Numbered from the stretch's first letter, positions 32,204-43,441 are shown. The stretch is 64,000 nt of DNA from an uncultured Streptomyces sp. (GCF_947488945.1 NZ_CANLBS010000003.1:186001-250000); one strand, 5' to 3'. A program made the numbers and translations. Notes: a model not told the origin generated them from the sequence alone.

Positions 32204-32935
32204 GTGGCGGCGAGGACCGGGCAGGACGAGCTGACCGACGAGGCGGCGCCCCCGGCCGCGCCACGGTCCCGAGGAGGGATCGCCGCCGCGGTGAGCGTCT
32301 TCGGCGAGCTCATGATCACGGCGGGGGTCGTCCTCGGGCTCTTCGTCGCGTACTCCCTGTGGTGGACGAACGTGGTCGCCGACCACGAGGCGGGCAAGCA
32401 GGCCGAGACCGTCCGCGACCGCTGGGCCGGCGGTCCGGGTGAGCTGGACACCAAGGACGGCGTCGGCTTCCTGCACGTGCCGGCGATGAACAACGGCGAG
32501 GTGCTGGTCAAGAAGGGCACCGCCACCGGGACCCTCAACGACGGTGTGGCCGGCTACTACACGGACCCGGTGAAGTCGGCCCTGCCCTCGGACGAGAAAG
32601 GCAACTTCGCGCTCGCTGCCCACCGGGACGGCCACGGCGCCAAGTTCCACAACATCGACAAGCTGAAGAACGGCGACGCGATCGTCTTCGAGACCAAGGA
32701 CACCTGGTACGTCTACAAGGTGTTCAAGTCGCTGCCCGAGACCTCCAAGTACAACGTGGACGTGCTGGCCGCGGTGCCCGAGGAGGCGGGGGTGGACGGT
32801 CCCGGTCGCTACATCACGCTGACGACCTGCACGCCCGTCTTCACCTCCACGTACCGGTACGTGGTCTGGGGCGAGCTGGAGCGCACGGAGAAGGTGGACC
32901 GGGACCGCACACCGCCCGCCGAGCTCACCGAGTAG
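32204..32935 (+). CDS. srtE2: Class E sortase (SrtE2-like)
   Basis: 243 residues: short N-terminal cytoplasmic part, membrane helix about 33-53, and sortase fold with catalytic His140 (ALAAHRDGHG), Cys209 (TLTTCTPVF) and Arg218 (STYRY). It is a tandem paralogue of the preceding sortase (same FVAYxLWWTNV membrane exit and same active-site strings) but lacks the long N-terminal tail. Streptomyces SrtE1 and SrtE2 overlap in function. GTG start with AGGGGACGG upstream. Confidence 0.94.
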   Translation: MAARTGQDELTDEAAPPAAPRSRGGIAAAVSVFGELMITAGVVLGLFVAYSLWWTNVVADHEAGKQAETVRDRWAGGPGELDTKDGVGFLHVPAMNNGEVLVKKGTATGTLNDGVAGYYTDPVKSALPSDEKGNFALAAHRDGHGAKFHNIDKLKNGDAIVFETKDTWYVYKVFKSLPETSKYNVDVLAAVPEEAGVDGPGRYITLTTCTPVFTSTYRYVVWGELERTEKVDRDRTPPAELTE

Positions 32936-32990
32936 CCGCACCGCGCGGGACACCGGACTCGCGGGATCGCCGAACCGCGCGGGACACGAC

Positions 32991-33031
32991 GAAGGGACCC
33001 GGCCGCCTCCACCAGGCGGCCGGGTCCCTTC
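32991..33031. terminator. Bidirectional terminator between srtE2 and pknB
   Basis: Perfect 18-bp stem (arms 32991-33008 and 33014-33031, loop CCACC) in the convergent spacer; leftward transcripts end with an A/T-poor sequence, rightward with CTTC. Confidence 0.88.
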
Positions 33032-33055
33032 AGGCGTGCGGTCGGGGCGCCGGGG

Positions 33056-35056
<2,001 letters not shown>

Positions 35057-35223
35057 CACTGTTCCAGCCCTCTCCGTCAGTCCCGACCGCACCCGTGTGT
35101 GGTCCGGCGGTGCGCTGTTCGCGCATACGCTACCGGGCACGCCCGGCACGATCGGCCCGCACCCGTCAGCCGATACCCGACCGGTATCCCGGTGTCCGGT
35201 ACGCGGTACCCGCGGCGGCCGTC

Positions 35224-36678
35224 CTACTTGCTGTCGAGCACCGCCTCCATCACGCTCTTCGCGATCGGGGCGGCCAGGCCGCCGCCGGAGATGTCGTCAC
35301 GGTTGGCCTGGCCGTCCTCGACCACCACGGCGACCGCCACCGGGGAACCCTCGGCGGTCTTCGCGTACGAGATGAACCAGGCGTACGGCTTCTCGCTGTT
35401 GTTCAGGCCGTGCTGGGCGGTACCGGTCTTGCCGCCCACGGTGACGCCGTCGATCTTCGCCCTGGTTCCGGTGCCGGAGTCGACGACGGTCTCCATCATC
35501 TGCTGGATCTTCTGGGCGTTCTCCGCCGACAGCGCCTGGCTCAGCTCCTTGGGCTCGGCCGTGTAGACGTTGTCCAGGCTGGGCGCCTGGCGCGCGGCGA
35601 CCATGTACGGCTGCATCAGCTTGCCGTCGTTGGCGATGGCCGAGGCGACCATGGCCATCTGGAGCGGGGTGGTGCGGTTGGACGCCTGTCCGATGCCCGC
35701 GAGGGCGTTCTGCGGCCGGTTGTCCTCGGGGTAGACGCTCGCCTCGGCGCGGGTGGGCGTGAACACCTGCTTGTTGAAGCCGAACTTGTCGGCCTGCTCG
35801 ATCATCTTCTCGTTGCCGACGTCGTCGCTCATCTTGCCGAAGACGGTGTTGCAGGAGTACTTCAGCGCGTTCCGGAGCGAAGCGTTCTTGCAGGGGATGT
35901 TGCCCTCGTTGGAGAGCGGCGTGGTGCTCTGCGGCAGCGTCCACGGCAGCGGCGAGTTCGTGCTCTCGTCGATGCTGTCGTAGAGCCCGTTCTCCAGCGC
36001 GGCCGCCGCCGTGACGACCTTGAACGTCGAGCCGGGCGGGTAGGTCTCGCGCAGCGCCCGGTTCAGCATCGGCTTGTCCTCGTCCTTGAGGAGCTTCTCC
36101 CAGGCGGCGGAGTCCTTCTCGGAGTTGCCCGCGAAGGTCGAGGGGTCGTACGAGGGGGTGCTGGCGAGCGCCAGGATGGCCCCGGTCTGCGGGTCGAGAG
36201 CGACGGCGGCGCCCTTCTTCTTGCCGAGCCCTTCGAAGGCGGCCTTCTGGGCGGCGCCGTTCAGCGTGGTGACGACGTTGCCACCCTGCTTCTTCTCGCC
36301 CGTGAACATCGACAGGGTGCGGTCGAAGAAGAGCTGGTCGTCGTTGCCGGTGAGGATGCCGTCCTCGATGCTCTCCAGCTGCGTCGAGCCGAAGGCCTGC
36401 GAGGAGTACCCGGTCACCGGGGCCCACATGGGCCCGTCCTTCCAGGACCGCTTGTACTTGAAGTCGCTGCTCTCGGTCTCGACGGAGCCGGTCACGGCCT
36501 TGCCGTCGACGACGATGGCGCCGCGCTCGTGGGCGTACCGCTCGATGCGGACGCGGCGGTTCTCGTCCCGGGTGTTCAGCTCGTCGGCGCGCACGTACTG
36601 GAGGTAGTTCGTGCGTACCAGCAGGGCCAGGATCAGGATTCCGCAGAAGATCGCGATCCGGCGCAGCGGCTTGTTCAC
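35224..36678 (-). CDS. pbpA: Class B penicillin-binding protein (PbpA, transpeptidase)
   Basis: 484 residues; cross-links peptidoglycan. N-terminal anchor helix (8-24), dimerisation/pedestal region, then transpeptidase domain with the catalytic SxxK STFK (about 217-220), SCN (about 275) and KTGT (about 415). GTG start overlaps the RodA/FtsW gene (GTGA), a typical SEDS-PBP pair. Target of beta-lactams. Confidence 0.96.
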   Translation of the reverse strand: MNKPLRRIAIFCGILILALLVRTNYLQYVRADELNTRDENRRVRIERYAHERGAIVVDGKAVTGSVETESSDFKYKRSWKDGPMWAPVTGYSSQAFGSTQLESIEDGILTGNDDQLFFDRTLSMFTGEKKQGGNVVTTLNGAAQKAAFEGLGKKKGAAVALDPQTGAILALASTPSYDPSTFAGNSEKDSAAWEKLLKDEDKPMLNRALRETYPPGSTFKVVTAAAALENGLYDSIDESTNSPLPWTLPQSTTPLSNEGNIPCKNASLRNALKYSCNTVFGKMSDDVGNEKMIEQADKFGFNKQVFTPTRAEASVYPEDNRPQNALAGIGQASNRTTPLQMAMVASAIANDGKLMQPYMVAARQAPSLDNVYTAEPKELSQALSAENAQKIQQMMETVVDSGTGTRAKIDGVTVGGKTGTAQHGLNNSEKPYAWFISYAKTAEGSPVAVAVVVEDGQANRDDISGGGLAAPIAKSVMEAVLDSK

Positions 36679-38084
36679 GGGCGGACCACCTGAGTCATTT
36701 CGGCGTCGGGCGAGGGCGCGGGCGCCGGTGCGGGCCGCCGCGCGGTGTCGCTGATTCGGATGAGGATGGCGATGAGGGCCCAGTTCGCGAGCACGGAGGA
36801 ACCGCCGTACGCGAGGAACGGCATGGTCATACCGCTGAGCGGGATCAGGCCCATGACGCCGCCGGCCACCACGAAGATCTGGATGGCGAAGGCGCCGGAG
36901 AGGCCGATGGCCAGCAGCTTGCCGAACGGGTCGCGGGCGGCCAGGGCCGTCCGGACGCCGCGCTCGACGATGAGGCCGTAGACGAGCAGGACGGCCATCA
37001 TCCCGGCCAGTCCCAGCTCCTCGCCGACGGTGGAGAGGATGAAGTCGGCGTTGGCGGCGAACATGATCAGGTCCGAGTGGCCCTGGCCGAGACCGGTGCC
37101 CAGCGTTCCGCCGGAGCCGAAGGACATCAGCGACTGGGCGATCTGGTCGCTCTGCTCCAACGTCTTCTGGGCGAACGGGTCGAGCCAGGCGTTGACGCGC
37201 TGCTGGACGTGCGGTTCGAAGGAGGCGACACCGACCGCGCCGGCCGCCGACATCAGCAGACCGAAGACGATCCAGCTGGTGCGCTCGGTGGCGACGTAGA
37301 GCATCACGATGAAGAGGCCGAAGAACAGCAGCGAGGTGCCGAGGTCGGTCTCGAAGACCAGGATCAGGATCGACAGGGCCCAGATGGTGATGATCGGGCC
37401 GAGGTCGCGTCCGCGCGGCAGGTACATCCCCATGAAGCGGCGGCTGGCCAGGGCCAGGGCGTCGCGTTTCACCATGAGATAGCCGGAGAAGAAGATCGCG
37501 ATGAGAATCTTCGCGAACTCCCCCGGCTGGATGGAGAACGGGCCCAGGCTGATCCAGATCTTCGCGCCGTTGACCGCGGGGAAGAACATCGGCAGGATCA
37601 GCAGGATCAGCGCCGCCACCATCGAGATGTAGGTGTAGCGCTGGAGGACGCGGTGGTCCTTGAGGATCATCAGCACCGCGACGAAGAAGGCCACGCCGAT
37701 CGCCGAGTAGAGCAGCTGCTTGGGCGCGTCCGGGCTGTACCCGCCGTAGAGAACCTCGGCGCGCTGGATCAGCCGGGGTGACTGGTCCAGCCGCCAGATC
37801 AGCACCAGCCCGAGACCGTTGAGCAGGGTGGCCAGCGGGAGCAGCAGCGGGTCCGCGTAGGGCGCGAACTTGCGCACCACGAGGTGGGCGACTCCGCCGA
37901 GCAGGATGAGCCCGGCACCGTAGCCGAACATGCCGGACGGCAGTGTGCCGTCCATGGCGAGGCCGACGTTGGCGTAGGCGAAGACGCAGATGACGATGGC
38001 GAACACCATCATCATCAGCTCGGTGTTGCGGCGGCTCGGTGCGTCGATCGCGCCGATGGTGGTCGTGTTGGTGACAACGCTCAT
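36675..38084 (-). CDS. rodA: SEDS glycosyltransferase, FtsW/RodA/SpoVE family
   Basis: 469 residues with about 10-12 membrane helices. SEDS proteins polymerise lipid II into glycan strands with a partner class B PBP, here pbpA directly downstream and coupled. Visible family motifs include IQPGEFAKI (the conserved QPSE-like motif), GSGGTLGTGLGQG and GMTMPFLAYGGSSV. Whether it acts in elongation or division cannot be read from sequence; the fha-pknB context favours a growth/sporulation role. Cytoplasmic C-tail is Pro/Ala-rich. Confidence 0.94.
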   Translation of the reverse strand: MSVVTNTTTIGAIDAPSRRNTELMMMVFAIVICVFAYANVGLAMDGTLPSGMFGYGAGLILLGGVAHLVVRKFAPYADPLLLPLATLLNGLGLVLIWRLDQSPRLIQRAEVLYGGYSPDAPKQLLYSAIGVAFFVAVLMILKDHRVLQRYTYISMVAALILLILPMFFPAVNGAKIWISLGPFSIQPGEFAKILIAIFFSGYLMVKRDALALASRRFMGMYLPRGRDLGPIITIWALSILILVFETDLGTSLLFFGLFIVMLYVATERTSWIVFGLLMSAAGAVGVASFEPHVQQRVNAWLDPFAQKTLEQSDQIAQSLMSFGSGGTLGTGLGQGHSDLIMFAANADFILSTVGEELGLAGMMAVLLVYGLIVERGVRTALAARDPFGKLLAIGLSGAFAIQIFVVAGGVMGLIPLSGMTMPFLAYGGSSVLANWALIAILIRISDTARRPAPAPAPSPDAEMTQVVRP

Positions 38085-38106
38085 GGTGCTGTGGGCCCCC
38101 TACGGC

Positions 38107-39570
38107 TTACTGCTTACCGCACTGCGGGACCAGCTTTTTCTCTTCCTCCGAGAGGCTGGGGCCGGGAGTGGGGGTAGCGGTCGTGGTCCCCTTGTCGGCG
38201 GACTTGTCGGACGTCTTCTCGTCTGCGGCGGCCTTCTGCGCCGCCTCGGCCGCGCGGCGCTGGGCGTCCTTCTTGCAGGCGGACGCCTGGGTGCCCAGCT
38301 CCGTGACCTTCTTGCGGGCGTCGGCGAGATTGCCCTCGGCGATCGTCGACTCGACCTTCTTGCGCTGGTACGGCGGCAGGTACTTGAGTTCGATCTCGGG
38401 GTGGTCGGTCTCGACCTTGGACAGCGAGACCCAGGCGAGGTCCTGGCTGATGCCGCGGTACAGGGCGACGTTGTCTTCTTTGGCGCCGACGTAGAACTGG
38501 GTCTGCGTCCAGCGGTAGCCGCCGTAGAGGCCGCCGCCGACCACGGCGAGGGCCAGCACGACGTAGAAGCCGCGCTTGAGCCACGGTCGCTTCTTGCGCG
38601 GCTTCTCGAAGTCGTCGTCGGTGTAGGCGTCGTACGCCCCGGAGGGCCCGTCGCCGTAACCGGAGTCGTCCCCGCTGCCGGGCGGGCCGAAGGCCCCGGC
38701 GGGCGGCGGCACGGTGCGGCCGAGCCCCGCGGCGCGTCCGGCCGGGGTCTGCATCGCTCCGCCGTCGCTCAGCTGGGCCTGGTTCTCCGCGACCGCTCCG
38801 ACGATGACCGGGGTGTCGTTGAGACGGCCGGCCAGGGTGTCGTTGCCGTCGACGTCGAGGACGTCCGCCACGATGCAGGTGATGTTGTCGGGTCCGCCGC
38901 CGCGCAGGGCGAGCTGGATCAGCTCCTGGATGGTCTCCTGGGGGCCCTGGTAGCTGGCGAGCGTCTCTTCCATGGTCTGGTGCGAGACCACGCCGGAGAG
39001 CCCGTCGGAGCAGATCAGATAGCGGTCGCCGGCCCGTACCTCGCGAATGGAGAGATCGGGTTCGACGTGGTCGCCGCTGCCCAGCGCGCGCATCAGCAGG
39101 GAGCGCTGCGGGTGGGTGGTGGCTTCCTCCTCGGTGATCCGGCCCTCGTCGACGAGACGCTGGACCCAGGTGTGGTCCTGGGTGATCTGGGTGAGCACGC
39201 CGTCCCGCAGCAGGTACGCGCGGGAGTCGCCGACGTGCACCAGGCCGAGGCGGCGGCCCGTCCAGAGCAGGGCGGTGAGCGTGGTGCCCATGCCTTCGAG
39301 CTGGGGGTCCTCCTCGACCATCACCCGGAGCTGGTCGTTGGCCCGCTGGACCGCCGTACCGAGCGAGGTGAGGATGTCGGAGCCGGGCACGTCGTCGTCG
39401 AGCTGGACGAGCGTGGAGATCACCTCGGAGCTGGCGACCTCACCGGCCGCCTGACCGCCCATGCCGTCGGCGATGGCGAGGAGGCGCGGCCCGGCGTAGC
39501 CGGAGTCCTCGTTCCCCTCCCGGATCATGCCCTTGTGCGATCCGGCGGCGAAGCGCAGCGACAAGCTCAT
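38107..39570 (-). CDS. pstP: PP2C-family Ser/Thr protein phosphatase (PstP)
   Basis: 487 residues; reverses PknB phosphorylation. Phosphatase domain about 1-235 with GNEDSG, IADGMGGQAAGE, VGDSRAYLL, SDGLSG and GGGPDNIT, carrying the metal-binding aspartates. A linker leads to a membrane helix (about 331-352, FYVVLALAVVGGGLYGGY), an extracytoplasmic domain and a Lys/Ala/Thr-rich end. ATG 39570 with GAGG five bases upstream; the frame is open to 39624. Co-transcribed with fhaB. Confidence 0.95.
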   Translation of the reverse strand: MSLSLRFAAGSHKGMIREGNEDSGYAGPRLLAIADGMGGQAAGEVASSEVISTLVQLDDDVPGSDILTSLGTAVQRANDQLRVMVEEDPQLEGMGTTLTALLWTGRRLGLVHVGDSRAYLLRDGVLTQITQDHTWVQRLVDEGRITEEEATTHPQRSLLMRALGSGDHVEPDLSIREVRAGDRYLICSDGLSGVVSHQTMEETLASYQGPQETIQELIQLALRGGGPDNITCIVADVLDVDGNDTLAGRLNDTPVIVGAVAENQAQLSDGGAMQTPAGRAAGLGRTVPPPAGAFGPPGSGDDSGYGDGPSGAYDAYTDDDFEKPRKKRPWLKRGFYVVLALAVVGGGLYGGYRWTQTQFYVGAKEDNVALYRGISQDLAWVSLSKVETDHPEIELKYLPPYQRKKVESTIAEGNLADARKKVTELGTQASACKKDAQRRAAEAAQKAAADEKTSDKSADKGTTTATPTPGPSLSEEEKKLVPQCGKQ

Positions 39571-39699
39571 GCGCACCTCGCCCGTCGGCTCGGGGTACAG
39601 CCGGTCTCGCGCCACACTGCCCACCCTCCGGTCGGGAACCTGGCCAGATCCTGGGTCAGGACCGCCGCGGCTCGCTCGCTCCGCTCGCTCATTGTCGTA

Positions 39700-40218
39700 C
39701 TACTTCCGCAGCTCGATGACGGTCTTGCCGATACGGATCGGCGCGCCCAGCGGAACGGGCGTCGGGGTGGTGAGACGGGTCCGGTCGAGATACGTGCCGT
39801 TGGTGGACCCGAGATCCTCGACGATCCACTGGCCGTCCCGGTCGGGGTAGATCCTGGCATGCCTGCTGGAGGCGTAGTCGTCGTCCAGCACGATGGTCGA
39901 ATCGTGGGCCCGGCCCAGGGTGATGGTCTGGCCCTGGAGCGAGACCGTGGTGCCTGTGAGGGAACCCTCGGACACGACCAGTTTGGTCGGTGCGCCGCGG
40001 CGCTGGCGCCCCGGCTGTTGGCGCTGCTGCGGTGGTGCGGCAGCGGCTTGCTGGCGGTTCTGCTGCGGCCGCGCTTCGGCGCCGTTGCGGCGTGAGCCGC
40101 GCTGTGTGACGCGCGTCCCGAACAGGTCACTTCGAATGACCTGGACGGCCACGATCACGAACAGCCACAGAACAGCCAGGAAACCTAGCCGCATGACCGT
40201 AAGGGTCAGCTCTGACAT
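39700..40218 (-). CDS. fhaB: FHA-domain protein FhaB (FipA)
   Basis: 172 residues: N-terminal membrane helix (about 8-27, VMRLGFLAVLWLFVIVAVQVI), Gln/Arg-rich linker, and a C-terminal FHA domain with ITLGRAHDSTIVLDDDYASSRHARIY and DLGSTNGTYLD, which binds phosphothreonine. In mycobacteria FhaB is a PknB substrate tied to division. ATG 40218. Ten bases after fhaA. Confidence 0.95.
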   Translation of the reverse strand: MSELTLTVMRLGFLAVLWLFVIVAVQVIRSDLFGTRVTQRGSRRNGAEARPQQNRQQAAAAPPQQRQQPGRQRRGAPTKLVVSEGSLTGTTVSLQGQTITLGRAHDSTIVLDDDYASSRHARIYPDRDGQWIVEDLGSTNGTYLDRTRLTTPTPVPLGAPIRIGKTVIELRK

Positions 40219-40228
40219 TGCCCCCGCT

Positions 40229-41107
40229 TCACCCTTCGGCTTGCCGGTAAACGATGGTGGTGCTGCCCACGACGATTCGCGAGCCGTCGCGGAGCGTAGC
40301 GCGGGTGGTGTGCTGCCCGTCCACCACGATGCCGTTGGTGGACCCGAGATCCTGGATCGTCGAGGGCGTTCCGGTCCGGATCTCACAGTGCCGGCGCGAT
40401 ACGCCGGGGTCGTCGATCCGCACGTCGGCTTCGGTGCTGCGTCCCAGCACCAGCGTCGGGCGGGAGATCTGATGGCGGGTGCCGTTGATCTCGATCCAGC
40501 GCCGGACCTGGGCGTCCGGCAGGGCGCCGGGCGCGGAGGGACGGCGCCGGTCGCCGGGGCCCGCCGGGGCCCGGCCGGCGCCCGGCGGCGGGGCCGCGGG
40601 CATCGGCGGCGGGGAGGCCGGCGGATAGCCGTAGCCCCCCGCGGCCTCGGGGCCGCCCGCTGCGGGCCGTTGCGGGTGGGACTGCTGAGGCCGGCCGCCG
40701 TATCCGCCGCCGGCCGGTTCCTGCTGCGACGAACTCGACGCCAGGGTGCGGCTGCGTACGCGGTAGAGGCCCGTGTCCAGGTCCTCGGCCTTCTCCAGGT
40801 GCACCTTGATCGTGCCCATGAAGGTGTAGCGCTGCTGCTTGGCGTAGTCCCGGACGAGTCCGGACAGCTCGTCGCCGAGCTGACCCGAGTACGGGCTGAG
40901 GCGCTCGTAGTCCGGGGTGCTGAGCTCGACGATGAAGTCGTTGGGGACGACCGTCCGCTCGCGGTTCCAGATGGTCGCGTTGTTGTCGCATTCGCGCTGG
41001 AGCGCGCCCGCGATCTCGACCGGCTGCACCTCGGACTTGAAGACCTTGGCGAAGGTGCCGTTGACCAGACCTTCGAGACGCTGCTCGAAACGCTTCATGA
41101 CTCCCAT
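40229..41107 (-). CDS. fhaA: FHA-domain protein FhaA (DUF3662)
   Basis: 292 residues: N-terminal DUF3662 domain (MGVMKRFEQRLEGLVNGTFAKVFKSEVQPVEIAGALQREC, to about 125), a Pro/Gly/Gln-rich linker, and a C-terminal FHA domain (LVLGRSTEADVRIDDPGVSRRHCEI, DLGSTNGIVVDG). FhaA interacts with phosphorylated partners of peptidoglycan synthesis. First gene of the operon; GGAGG near its ATG. Confidence 0.95.
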   Translation of the reverse strand: MGVMKRFEQRLEGLVNGTFAKVFKSEVQPVEIAGALQRECDNNATIWNRERTVVPNDFIVELSTPDYERLSPYSGQLGDELSGLVRDYAKQQRYTFMGTIKVHLEKAEDLDTGLYRVRSRTLASSSSQQEPAGGGYGGRPQQSHPQRPAAGGPEAAGGYGYPPASPPPMPAAPPPGAGRAPAGPGDRRRPSAPGALPDAQVRRWIEINGTRHQISRPTLVLGRSTEADVRIDDPGVSRRHCEIRTGTPSTIQDLGSTNGIVVDGQHTTRATLRDGSRIVVGSTTIVYRQAEG

Positions 41108-41435
41108 GGGGCACCTCCTCCGGTGTCATCGTCCCTGTACTGCTTACTGATCGTATCCACGCGTCGGGAAATCGGCTGGTTCCCCTTGTCTGCCCTGTGG
41201 ATGAGTGTCACCCCTCACACGGATCGTAGAGGTGGCTCCCTGACAGTGTCCCGCACACGGGAGGTACTGAGGAGGAGTGGGTGAGCCCGCCGCGGGTTCC
41301 CGTTGCCCCCTGTCGGGCCCTCGAAACAACGGATGTGAATCCACCCCTTCCTACGTGCTAATCTTCCGATGTCGCCAAGGGGTCGCAGCGAAACACAGCG
41401 AAGACCTGGCGGCGAGCTGAGTGATCATCACTCAT
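41108..41435. promoter_or_regulatory. fhaA upstream region and tRNA-Leu promoter
   Basis: About 330 bp without a gene. Should contain the leftward fhaA operon promoter (not identified). TAATCT at 41359-41364 is a probable -10 for tRNA-Leu, matching the one before tRNA-Ile. Confidence 0.5.
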
Positions 41436-41518
41436 GCGCGAGTGGCGGAACGGCAGACGCGCTGGCTTCAGGTGCCAGTGTCCTTCGGGACGTGGGGGTT
41501 CAAATCCCCCCTCGCGCA
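41436..41518 (+). tRNA. leuU: tRNA-Leu (CAG)
   Basis: Class II tRNA of 83 nt: acceptor GCGCGAG/CTCGCGC, anticodon arm CTGGC-TTCAGGT-GCCAG with anticodon CAG, variable arm TGTCCTTCGGGACG, T-arm GGGGGTTCAAATCCCCC. No encoded CCA. Confidence 0.97.
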
Positions 41519-41525
41519 CAGAGAG

Positions 41526-41564
41526 AACCCCCGCACCGGAGAAATCCGGTGCGGGGGTTTCTTG
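41526..41564 (+). terminator. Terminator after tRNA-Leu
   Basis: 15-bp perfect stem AACCCCCGCACCGGA / TCCGGTGCGGGGGTT with GAAA tetraloop, followed by TTCTT. Confidence 0.93.
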
Positions 41565-41616
41565 GTGTGCGCCCCGCTGCGGGGTGGCCGGAGTCCGTCG
41601 GTCGTCGCGCGGGGAT

Positions 41617-41630
41617 GTTTCACGTGAAAC
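41617..41630. promoter_or_regulatory. parS: Isolated parS site
   Basis: Perfect GTTTCACGTGAAAC in the spacer between tRNA-Leu and the marR gene, about 39 kb from the parA pair and 32.5 kb from oriC. Non-coding location. Confidence 0.95.
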
Positions 41631-41679
41631 GCCCCGTTGTGGCGGGGGTGGGCGACTCGATCGGCATGCGCGGTCCGGT

Positions 41680-42120
41680 TCAGCGCTCGCCGGACTGGTT
41701 GTAGCGCTGCAGATACTCCGCGAACTGTGCGAGGTCCTCCCCGGTCCACTCCGCCAGGCGCTCGCGGTACGCCGCCCGTCGACTGGCCTGCGTGGAGGCG
41801 AGGGCGTCCCGGCCTGCCCCGGTCGGATGCAGGACCTGGATGCGCTGGTCGTCGGGGTCGGGGTGGCGCTCGACCAGTCCCATCCTCTCCAGCGCCCCGA
41901 CCTGGCGGCTGACCGTCGACTTGTCCAGCATGTAGTGCGCGGCCAGATCGGTGGCCCGGCAGCCCTGCCGGTCGTCGATGTGCGCCAGCAGCGTGTACGA
42001 GACGAGTGGCAGCTCGGGATGGAGCCGGGCCGCGGCGGCGCGTGCGCGCCGGGCGAAGGCCGTCAGTTCCCGCTGGATGACATCGAGGGATTCGTCACGT
42101 CGTCCCGGAGTGCCGGTCAC
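41680..42120 (-). CDS. MarR-family transcriptional regulator
   Basis: 146 residues; winged helix region VSYTLLAHIDDRQGCRATDLAAHYMLDKSTVSRQVGALERMGLVERHPDPDDQR (in pieces about 40-95) with the DDQR wing typical of MarR. Divergent from the ABC-2-like permease gene across 175 bp that contains two GTTGT-ACAAC palindromes, so it probably represses the permease and perhaps itself. Ligand unknown. GTG start. Confidence 0.92.
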   Translation of the reverse strand: MTGTPGRRDESLDVIQRELTAFARRARAAAARLHPELPLVSYTLLAHIDDRQGCRATDLAAHYMLDKSTVSRQVGALERMGLVERHPDPDDQRIQVLHPTGAGRDALASTQASRRAAYRERLAEWTGEDLAQFAEYLQRYNQSGER

Positions 42121-42237
42121 GGGTCCACCTCTTCGTTGTCGCGCTTCGTTTCGCTCCGGCAGGCGGGCTCGTTCGCCCTGGGTGGACGAGCCGGAGCCGC
42201 TGGTCCGGAGAGTGGGTGCCGGTGCCCCCGAATTTCA

Positions 42238-42252
42238 GTTGTACAGTACAAC
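42238..42252. promoter_or_regulatory. Putative MarR operator 1
   Basis: Perfect palindrome GTTGTAC-A-GTACAAC. It contains TACAGT, a possible -10 for the permease gene. Confidence 0.7.
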
Positions 42253-42262
42253 GGAAGCGTGA

Positions 42263-42277
42263 GTTGTAAAAGACAAC
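42263..42277. promoter_or_regulatory. Putative MarR operator 2
   Basis: Same half-sites GTTGT and ACAAC around AAAAG; centre 25 bp from operator 1, 18 bases before the permease ATG. Confidence 0.65.
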
Positions 42278-42295
42278 CAAAGGGAGAAAGTCCGG

Positions 42296-43441
42296 ATGTC
42301 CGCAGGATCGAGTACCGCTCCCGGCTCGACGGCCGCGGCCTTGCGCCACGTGCTGGGCCACCTCGTCACCCCGTTGCTGATGTGCATCGGCATGGGGCTC
42401 GCCTACCTCGGGGCCTTCCACGCCCCCGAGCCGCACGCGCTGCGGGTCGACGTGGTCGGTTCCGGGGCCGCCGCCCAGGTCCTGGCGCAGTCGCTCCAGG
42501 ACGAGACGGACGGAGCGCTCACCGTGCGGACGGTCGCGGACCGCTCCACCGCCGAGGAGAACCTGCGGACCCAGGAGAGCTGGGGCGCGTACCTGCCCGG
42601 TGACAGGCCCGAACTGCTGGTGGTGTCCGCCGCCTCGGACACCACCGCCACCGTCGTCGAGAAGGTCTTCACCGAGGTGGCCGCCGGGCAGGGTGCGCCG
42701 CTGAAGGTGTCCGACGTGGCGCCGACCGCGGAAGGCGACCCGACCGGGCAGGGCATCTTCTTCCTGCTGGTCGCGATCAGCATCGGTTCGTACGCCTCGG
42801 TGGCGGTCATCGGCGGTGCCGGCGGGGTGCTGCCCCTGCGGCTGCGGGCGCTGCTGGTGGCCGGGGCCTCGCTGGTGGTCAGCCTGATCGGCGCCGCTTT
42901 CGCCGGGCCGGTGTTCGGTCTGGTGAGTCACGGGCTCGGCGGACTGTGGGCGATGGCGTGGCTCTACTCGGCGGGCATCCTGCTGATCGGAGTCGGTCTG
43001 CACACCTTCCTCAAGAGGTGGACGACGCTCGGCGTGATGGTGCTCTTCGTGATGCTCAACTTCACCAGCTCCGGCGGCATCTTCCGACCCGAACTGCAGT
43101 CGGGGTTCTTCGCCTCTCTGCACGCGTTCTGGAACGGCGCCGGGTTCGTCGAGGGCGTGCGCGCCCACGTGTACTTCGGCGGCCACGCGCTCGGCGGCCA
43201 CCTGCTGGTGCTCGCCCTCTGGTTCGTGGTGGGCCTGGTGGTCATGGGTGTCGCCGCGCTGGGGGAGCGCCGCCGCCGGCGCCCGGCCGCGGTGGACTCC
43301 ACGGTGACCCCCGCCGAGGCTCCCGCGGATGCCGCCTCGCGGAAGAGTGACGGCGGTCCGCGGGACGCGCGTCGCGGCCCCGCGGCGGACGAGGGACGCG
43401 AGGAGGCGGAGGAGGAGATGGAGGAGGCAGTCGGCGTCTGA
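42296..43441 (+). CDS. ABC-2-like membrane permease
   Basis: 381 residues. A first helix near 25-42, an extracytoplasmic domain of about 110 residues (HALRVDVVGSGAAAQVLAQSL, LVVSAASDTTATVVEKVF), then five or six helices (about 155-325) and a charged Arg/Glu-rich tail. This layout resembles the YhgE/Pip and DUF3533 ABC-2-type exporters that lack their own ATPase; none is encoded beside it. The divergent MarR regulator and its operators suggest inducible efflux. ATG 42296, GGGAG nine bases upstream. Substrate unknown. Confidence 0.8.
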   Translation: MSAGSSTAPGSTAAALRHVLGHLVTPLLMCIGMGLAYLGAFHAPEPHALRVDVVGSGAAAQVLAQSLQDETDGALTVRTVADRSTAEENLRTQESWGAYLPGDRPELLVVSAASDTTATVVEKVFTEVAAGQGAPLKVSDVAPTAEGDPTGQGIFFLLVAISIGSYASVAVIGGAGGVLPLRLRALLVAGASLVVSLIGAAFAGPVFGLVSHGLGGLWAMAWLYSAGILLIGVGLHTFLKRWTTLGVMVLFVMLNFTSSGGIFRPELQSGFFASLHAFWNGAGFVEGVRAHVYFGGHALGGHLLVLALWFVVGLVVMGVAALGERRRRRPAAVDSTVTPAEAPADAASRKSDGGPRDARRGPAADEGREEAEEEMEEAVGV

